Origin: Nostoc sp. CHAB 5834
GTDB taxonomy: Bacteria; Cyanobacteriota; Cyanobacteriia; Cyanobacteriales; Nostocaceae
Assembly (NCBI GenBank): GCA_020829485.1
Contig: JAIVFU010000171.1
Coordinates: 1-10,459, forward strand
Direction: 5' to 3'
DNA length: 10,459 nt
Below, piece by piece: positions 6,399 through 10,459 of the stretch. Each line of letters begins with the position of its first letter. Position 1 is the first letter of the stretch. The position numbers and the translations under genes were made by a program. The notes beneath the pieces were generated by a model, which saw only the letters and a program-made list of their open reading frames with translations, was not told the origin of the DNA and made no database searches.

Positions 6399-7101
6399 TT
6401 CATGGCATCGAAAATCCCTGAACCGGACCTGGTATCGGTTGATACCTTCCCGATTTCCTCCAATTCAGGTATATGAGCGTATTGTTCGCGGAGATCGGGT
6501 TAACGAGGTGGCAGCGATTGAGGCTCTTACCAGCCCGCGCGTGCGTTCCAGGCAAAGACTTACTGGCTTGGGTTCAGTTGATGAAGCAAGCGCAAAATTG
6601 CAGAACTGGAATCACGCGCCTTTTACTTATCTCAATCCGGATGGTAGCTTCATTTTCCGCCCGGGAATTGCAGCGCTGGAGGTTTCTGATTCCTTGCAGA
6701 CAGCGCTCGCCGTCTCGGTCAATCGCAGGGAGCGGTTTCTGAAATGCACTAACCTTCCCAAAGTTGGGCTGGATATGCGGGTCCTGACCACGCGCATTAG
6801 CGGACGTTTTGTCGATCTTACCAATGAGCGGCTGCCGGATAATCCAGAAGACCGTTGGAAATTAGGTGACGAATTTGTTCGAGACGGAATAGCCGGCATC
6901 TTGTTTGACTGTCCAATGCGCCCAGGCTCCACTTGCCTTTCTGTGCTAGACAATAACACGCTGGATCGCAGCGTTCAAGCGGATCACTTTCGATTCATTT
7001 GGAATGGTGAGCGAATTTCTTTGCTCTATTCTTTTAGCGGCCCAGGTAGCGAAATTGATCCTGCCTTACTTTGCGGCCCTCAGATTGCCGAACTGCGCTG
7101 A
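6379..7101 (+). CDS. RES-domain toxin homologue, probably catalytically degenerate
   Basis: A 240-residue protein from ATG at 6379; a TTG at 6346 would add 11 residues. The start lies inside the end of the antitoxin gene. Family landmarks are WYRLIPSRFPPIQVYE (18-33), LTSPRVR (50-56), a SLQTALAVSVNRRERFL block (105-121), FVDLTN (144-149), DGIAGILFDCPMRPGS (169-184) and HFRFIWNGERISLLYSF (203-219). These match MbcT-like RES proteins, which destroy NAD. In active members the middle block reads like TAIAE...HRERF, and the later one contains YPSVR. Here the Glu position is Val112, the conserved Ser position is Cys178, and the preceding YY pair is lost, while Arg20 is kept. The module may therefore be a dead toxin or a repurposed binding partner. 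No frameshift is seen. Confidence 0.82.
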   Translation: MPNEASDSWHRKSLNRTWYRLIPSRFPPIQVYERIVRGDRVNEVAAIEALTSPRVRSRQRLTGLGSVDEASAKLQNWNHAPFTYLNPDGSFIFRPGIAALEVSDSLQTALAVSVNRRERFLKCTNLPKVGLDMRVLTTRISGRFVDLTNERLPDNPEDRWKLGDEFVRDGIAGILFDCPMRPGSTCLSVLDNNTLDRSVQADHFRFIWNGERISLLYSFSGPGSEIDPALLCGPQIAELR

Positions 7102-7372
7102 CCGGAAACTTCTGCCAGGTTGCTAATCGCGCTCGCTATTGGCCGTCATGTTAAAACGGTAGCTTCCGCTTACCTTCCGCCGTTCGACCGTCTTGAGGGT
7201 TCTTTAAAAGCTGCCCTAATTTCATGCTAGCTAACGCGATGCTTCAACTGGGCTAGCGGGAAATGAATAGCTTCGAGGTCCCAACAAAGAGAGTAACGTG
7301 CCGGAGCTAGAAAAACAGGATTGCAATTGCCGCGCGGAATACTAGATTCATTTTTGAAATAAGGAGACAGTC
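7102..7372. other. Intergenic region upstream of the small basic protein gene
   Basis: About 270 bases with no credible gene. A weak hairpin-capable segment lies soon after the RES stop (GGTAGC...GCTTACC within AACGG...CCGTT, around 7154-7184), without a T-run, so it is a poor terminator. Near the right end a candidate promoter and a strong ribosome binding site precede the next gene. Confidence 0.4.
7321..7348 (+). promoter_or_regulatory. Candidate promoter of the two-gene membrane unit
   Basis: TTGCAA (7321-7326) is followed after 16 bases by TAGATT (7343-7348), each a four- or five-of-six match to consensus. The implied leader is short, and AAGGAG (7361-7366) is correctly spaced before the ATG at 7373. 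The promoter is only a fair match. Confidence 0.4.
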
Positions 7373-7564
7373 ATGAGTTTTTTCGTGAAGCTCGGTTTCG
7401 CTCCTAGCGAGCGCGACAAAACGTTGAAGCGTCTCATCGACAAAAGCTATCCCTCTACGCGGGTGGTGGGACGCGGAACTGTCAAGATCGATCCCAAAGA
7501 AGTGCGCGGCACGTCCTCTTTCAAGGAAGCTCGCGACAAGGCGAGTATAATCGTCAAGTCCTAA
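7373..7564 (+). CDS. Small basic protein of unknown function
   Basis: A 63-residue protein with a textbook AAGGAG ribosome binding site six bases before the ATG, which makes it a real gene despite its size. It has no membrane segment. Lys and Arg are spread throughout, with the pattern LGFAPSERDKTLKRLIDKSYP, then VVGRGTVKIDPKEV and a Ser/Lys-rich helix FKEARDKASIIVKS. The central VVGRGTVKID is likely a beta-hairpin. I do not recognise the family. It is followed after 16 bases by the membrane-protein gene, so the two form an operon and the small protein may be its cytosolic partner. Confidence 0.7.
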   Translation: MSFFVKLGFAPSERDKTLKRLIDKSYPSTRVVGRGTVKIDPKEVRGTSSFKEARDKASIIVKS

Positions 7565-7580
7565 TCGGAGGACTGGGAGA

Positions 7581-8366
7581 ATGCTTTTTCTGTTGATTTT
7601 CCCCGTGCTGGTCGCTGGTTTTTTTGCCTGTCATATCCATCCCGTCCACTCCTTTCGCCTTCACCGGTACGAGGGCCAGTATCTCTATCTCAAAAGCGCC
7701 GAACTCGGACTCAAATGCTTCTTCTTCGCTGGTCTTGCGTCTCTTGCAATGCACCACTGGCTTCCGGACAACATCAGCGTCTGCGAACGGATCTTCTCTT
7801 GGCAGCTGTTGTCGTGGCTGATCGAGCAGATGAAGATGGCAGGAGCCACCGATCTCGGCGAGGCGAGCAAAATGGCCTGGTTTGTCCAGCTTTCGTTCCT
7901 AACCTTCATCGCCGCCTTTGCACTCAAACTTTGGGCGCATTTAAGGCTCTCGCTTCGCTTCAGAAGTTGGAACACCAGACTGCACGTCATTGGCGAAATA
8001 CTTGAAGACAGCCCTCTCGATTACCTGCTCTACAGCCTGTCGCTCGACGAGAACAAAAACGTCATGCTGATGATGGAAGACCGCAAGGTCTATGTCGGCC
8101 GAGTCGTAAATCTTGGAGAGCCATCGGCGACCGGTGGAATGGATCAGGACGTAGTCCTTATACCGTTGATGAGTGGCTATCGCGATAAGGATACTTTGGA
8201 GGTGACTTTTACCACAATGTACAGCGAAGTGGAGGCCGACATTCTCATATCGCTCAGGCAAGACAATATCTTGTCGGCCACCGAATTTGACTTCGATGCC
8301 TATCACAAGTGGAATCCCAATCGGGCCAAGGCAGGGACCGAAAATCAGACCATATTGCCCGCTTGA
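7581..8366 (+). CDS. Membrane protein with C-terminal soluble domain, unknown function
   Basis: A 261-residue protein with a GGAGGA ribosome binding site (7567-7572) and a second GGGAGA close to the ATG. The N-terminus MLFLLIFPVLVAGFFACHI is a hydrophobic anchor or uncleaved signal. Further hydrophobic stretches occur at about residues 43-58 (GLKCFFFAGLASLAMH) and 98-118 (MAWFVQLSFLTFIAAFALKLW). The C-terminal 130 residues are soluble, with SPLDYLLYSLS, MLMMEDRKVYVGRVVNLGEP, VVLIPLMSGYRDKDTLEVTFTT and a charged end. The RKVYVGRVVNLGEP and IPLMSGYRDKDTLEVTF parts look like a small beta-barrel such as SH3 or PRC. I recall similar proteins as uncharacterised and cannot name a function. With the 63-residue partner upstream it forms a compact two-gene unit inside a defence-rich region. 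Confidence 0.75.
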   Translation: MLFLLIFPVLVAGFFACHIHPVHSFRLHRYEGQYLYLKSAELGLKCFFFAGLASLAMHHWLPDNISVCERIFSWQLLSWLIEQMKMAGATDLGEASKMAWFVQLSFLTFIAAFALKLWAHLRLSLRFRSWNTRLHVIGEILEDSPLDYLLYSLSLDENKNVMLMMEDRKVYVGRVVNLGEPSATGGMDQDVVLIPLMSGYRDKDTLEVTFTTMYSEVEADILISLRQDNILSATEFDFDAYHKWNPNRAKAGTENQTILPA

Positions 8367-8696
8367 AAACTCCAGCCGTATCGCGCAAGCCCGCAAAGGA
8401 TTCGCGCAAGTTGAAGGATTAGTTTCGCTGACAAAGGAGACACTGGACCGCTGCTACACAGTTCCTAATAGCGATCGTTCGCTAACCCTTGTGCTCTCGC
8501 TGCTATGCTCGCATTCAACGTCTTGAGCTCGCACCTAAAATTAGCGTGAGCTGTTGTGGAATCTGATTGGTGCGTTGCTATACGGGCGAATTGGCTGCAT
8601 CTTGAAACCATGCATCAACGAATGTTTCGGTGCTTCCGTAACGGTAAACAAGGTACGCCAGCGTAGATTGCGATCTGTATCCCGTTTTCGGAATCA
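8367..8696. other. Non-coding gap between convergent genes
   Basis: About 330 bases between the membrane-protein stop and the Argonaute stop. An open frame enters from the preceding gene on the plus strand, but it has no ribosome binding site and no recognisable protein. An imperfect inverted repeat AGCTCGC...GCGTGAGCT (around 8526-8554) could form a weak stem, but no T-run follows on either strand. I see no RNA gene, repeat array or promoter that I can support. Confidence 0.45.
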
Positions 8697-10214
8697 TTAG
8701 ATATAGTATTTGAATGGCAGTGGAGCACCCTGCAAGTTAGGTGCCGCTGTCAGAATTTCGCCAATCGCATCAGCGAATTTCAGAATTACAGGGAGGCCGT
8801 CGGCAAAATTACAGCCATTGAAATTGACCTTTGTAAGCGCAAGTATATCTGCGGCAACGGTCTCAATGTCGGCTTCTCCCCAATCGACGTGTACAGCTAT
8901 TGGATTCGGCGTTTCAAAACCAGGATAGGTATCAAAGCGCGGGACGTAACCTTTCGTCCAAAGGTAGGCCATCCGGTGATGTACAGCGAGGCAAGTTCCT
9001 CGAATCACGGGCTTTTTTGCTTGTCGATACAATTTGAGATCATCGGTTGGCCGAATCCTAATGCCGACAACCTTAGTGCCAGTCGAGCAACCTTCTTGAA
9101 AGCCTGCCCACTCCGCCTCACCAAAGCGAGCACGACCATGAGTGAATATCTCGTTAGGGGGCTTGCCATGCTTTTGCTCATAAGCCTCGCATACGAGTCG
9201 CATTAGTTCGGATGCCTTCTCCCGTGAAAGGTGGAACTGCTTGAGCTTCTCGGAATACCACTCGCCGACGGCGCCGCGGAAAACTAGCCCCTCGCCTGAA
9301 CGGAGAAAGAGTTGAGCACCGCAACATGCATTGCGCTTATCAGTATCAGATGGGTCTTTCTTAAAAACTGTACCGACATAACAGACGCCGGGTCGGATAT
9401 CTCGCAATCGCCACGGCGGGCCAAACGATTTATAATAGGCCGTAGTACAGAGATTCCACGCAATCGTAGCGGGGTCTTGAACCTTATGCTTATGCTGTTC
9501 AGCGCGAGGGGCTAGTGCACCCCGCAGTGTCCGTTCCCTAATGATTTGGACTGGTGCAGTGTTGAGAAGTCTAGCTTTCAGTTGGTTGTGAAAATTCAAG
9601 TCATAGAGCTGGAGTTCAGCTTCTTCATTATCCTCGGCAAACATCGACGGGGATTTAAGAAGCGCCTTTGCAGCTTTCTGTCTCAATGTGGCCTTACCCT
9701 GCATCCGCTCCGCCGCTGGCGGAATCATGGTAGGTCTTCCCCATTGGAATACATCGTCGGGTATTACAACAAACCAAAAGCCGGGCGTTATATCAGCCTC
9801 CTGCTTCAAATATGATTGGATTGCGTTCGCATAAATATCGACTGCCTTCTTGATAGCCTCATGTCGGTTGTGAAGACGGATCGCATTTGCGAGGTCAGTG
9901 CCAGACACCTGAATGCGAGCCGATGGCGTCTGCGGCCATCGAAGACCAAATGCCGCTTCAAGACCAGGAAATGCAGCGTGATGCGCACGATTTTCAACAT
10001 ACGGCGGGATGTGTCCCATCACGAGCGTCCCGAAATCGGCCAGCAAGGTCAAAAGATCGGCAGGCCCGATTACACCGATCTTCATAGTTTCGGAATGTTC
10101 GCTGCGCTCGGCAGGACCATAAAGAAAGAGTCCATCCTTCGGGTGCTCTTCAAGTTGGCCGTGCGCGAATTCAAGCAGAGGTTCGGGAAGCAGCAAAAGC
10201 TTGGGCTCACTCAT
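8697..10214 (-). CDS. Short prokaryotic Argonaute (MID-PIWI), catalytically inactive type
   Basis: About 505 residues from ATG at 10214, preceded at seven bases by GAGGAG; ATG at 10217 is equally in frame. The MID part includes NFHNQLKARLLNTAPVQIIRERTL (about 207-230), the guide 5'-end-binding region style of short Argonautes. The PIWI part follows: CYVGTVF (278-284), where nuclease-active proteins have Asp after GxD; FTHGR (357-361), in place of a DGR-type catalytic Asp; and the terminal LTKVNFNGCNFADGLPVILKFADAIGE (460-486), a classical PIWI end. No N or PAZ domains are present. Short Argonautes use guide RNA to sense invader DNA and trigger a partner effector fused to an APAZ domain, usually TIR, SIR2 or a nuclease. 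The start overlaps the stop of the upstream gene by eight bases, the normal arrangement with such a partner. Confidence 0.88.
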   Translation of the reverse strand: MSEPKLLLLPEPLLEFAHGQLEEHPKDGLFLYGPAERSEHSETMKIGVIGPADLLTLLADFGTLVMGHIPPYVENRAHHAAFPGLEAAFGLRWPQTPSARIQVSGTDLANAIRLHNRHEAIKKAVDIYANAIQSYLKQEADITPGFWFVVIPDDVFQWGRPTMIPPAAERMQGKATLRQKAAKALLKSPSMFAEDNEEAELQLYDLNFHNQLKARLLNTAPVQIIRERTLRGALAPRAEQHKHKVQDPATIAWNLCTTAYYKSFGPPWRLRDIRPGVCYVGTVFKKDPSDTDKRNACCGAQLFLRSGEGLVFRGAVGEWYSEKLKQFHLSREKASELMRLVCEAYEQKHGKPPNEIFTHGRARFGEAEWAGFQEGCSTGTKVVGIRIRPTDDLKLYRQAKKPVIRGTCLAVHHRMAYLWTKGYVPRFDTYPGFETPNPIAVHVDWGEADIETVAADILALTKVNFNGCNFADGLPVILKFADAIGEILTAAPNLQGAPLPFKYYI

Positions 10215-10458
10215 CATCCTGCTCCTCATCATCAATCAACGATGCAAAAACAGGATCGCTCAGACGCGAGTTGACCTCCTCCTGATCATACGCTTCCGCC
10301 AATTCGTCGGACAAATTCTCGTTGACGGGATCACTTGCGATCCCATGCCCCAACGAGAACGACGTGAGCTTCGACGAAATGACGATGTTATCGCTACTTG
10401 ATACAGGCAGAAGAATCTTATTTTCACCATCGGCTACGAAATTAGCAAAACCGAGAAT
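10207..10458 (-). CDS. C-terminal fragment of the probable Argonaute partner (APAZ effector)
   Basis: The last 83 residues of a gene that continues beyond the right edge. The frame is open to the edge and stops at 10207, overlapping the Argonaute start (ATGAGTGA). The visible part contains KILLPVSSSDNIVISSKLTS, then LGHGIASDPVNENLSDELAEAYDQEE and a very acidic end, SLIDDEEQDDE. Position and overlap fit the effector subunit of a short-Argonaute system, usually a TIR-, SIR2- or nuclease-APAZ protein. From memory, some TIR-APAZ subunits carry an acidic tail that occupies the Argonaute nucleic-acid channel, which this tail resembles. The effector domain itself is not in the window, so the system type cannot be told. 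Confidence 0.7.
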   Translation of the reverse strand: MLGFANFVADGENKILLPVSSSDNIVISSKLTSFSLGHGIASDPVNENLSDELAEAYDQEEVNSRLSDPVFASLIDDEEQDDE

Positions 10459-10459
10459 C

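Noticed and set aside
6379..7101. Calling the RES gene a pseudogene
   Set aside because: The frame is complete with all flanking family motifs present; only active-site positions differ, so loss or change of catalysis is a better description.
8287..8526. Open frame continuing into the 8367-8696 gap
   Set aside because: It overlaps the end of the membrane-protein gene in another frame, lacks a ribosome binding site and has no recognisable protein features.
9816..10274. A 152-codon plus-strand open frame within the Argonaute gene
   Set aside because: It lies entirely opposite conserved Argonaute coding sequence and gives an Arg/Cys/His-rich product typical of an antisense shadow.
1..10459. 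CRISPR array, tRNA, rRNA, insertion sequence or integrase
   Set aside because: No regularly spaced repeats, cloverleaf-type sequence, terminal inverted repeats with transposase or recombinase motifs were seen by eye. A tRNA-end attachment site could lie outside the window.

Overview
The window reads as a defence or accessory island from a Gram-negative bacterium, most likely an alphaproteobacterium. A sphingomonad-like host is a guess from protein style, not from a marker gene. There is no rRNA, tRNA, integrase, transposase or CRISPR array. Almost every gene belongs to a family known from phage-host or plasmid-host conflict, or is unrecognised.

Layout, left to right. (1) 5-325, minus: a small single-pass membrane protein with a C-terminal Excalibur domain. 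(2) 545-5846, minus: a tightly packed seven-gene operon, transcribed right to left. In transcription order it encodes a small acidic protein of unknown function, an Nmad2 (nucleotide modification associated domain 2) protein, a protein of the 5-hydroxymethyl-dU DNA kinase / thymine-hypermodification family, a membrane-anchored dCTP deaminase/dUTPase-fold protein, a three-helix membrane protein, a MazG protein with a MazG-type C-terminal domain, and a uracil-DNA-glycosylase-superfamily protein. (3) 5847-6005: a divergent promoter region where two good sigma70-like promoters interleave over a palindrome. (4) 6006-7101, plus: a Xre/MbcA/ParS-type antitoxin and a RES-domain toxin homologue whose expected catalytic Glu and Ser appear to be replaced. 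(5) 7373-8366, plus: a two-gene unit of a 63-residue basic protein and a 261-residue membrane protein, both unrecognised. (6) 8367-8696: a non-coding gap between convergent genes. (7) 8697-10458, minus: a short prokaryotic Argonaute preceded by, and overlapping, the C-terminus of a partner gene cut off by the window edge.

The most interesting part is the seven-gene operon. It joins base-hypermodification-type enzymes with three nucleotide-pool or base-removal folds (DCD, MazG, UDG) and two membrane proteins. Overlapping stop/start codons join DCD to the three-helix protein, that protein to MazG, and MazG to UDG, so these products are probably made together. My working inference is a membrane-associated system that senses, makes or removes unusual thymine/uracil nucleotides or DNA bases, probably against phage. 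The neighbouring antitoxin may regulate it through the shared promoter region. The short Argonaute locus on the right is a second, independent defence system of known type whose effector lies just outside the window.
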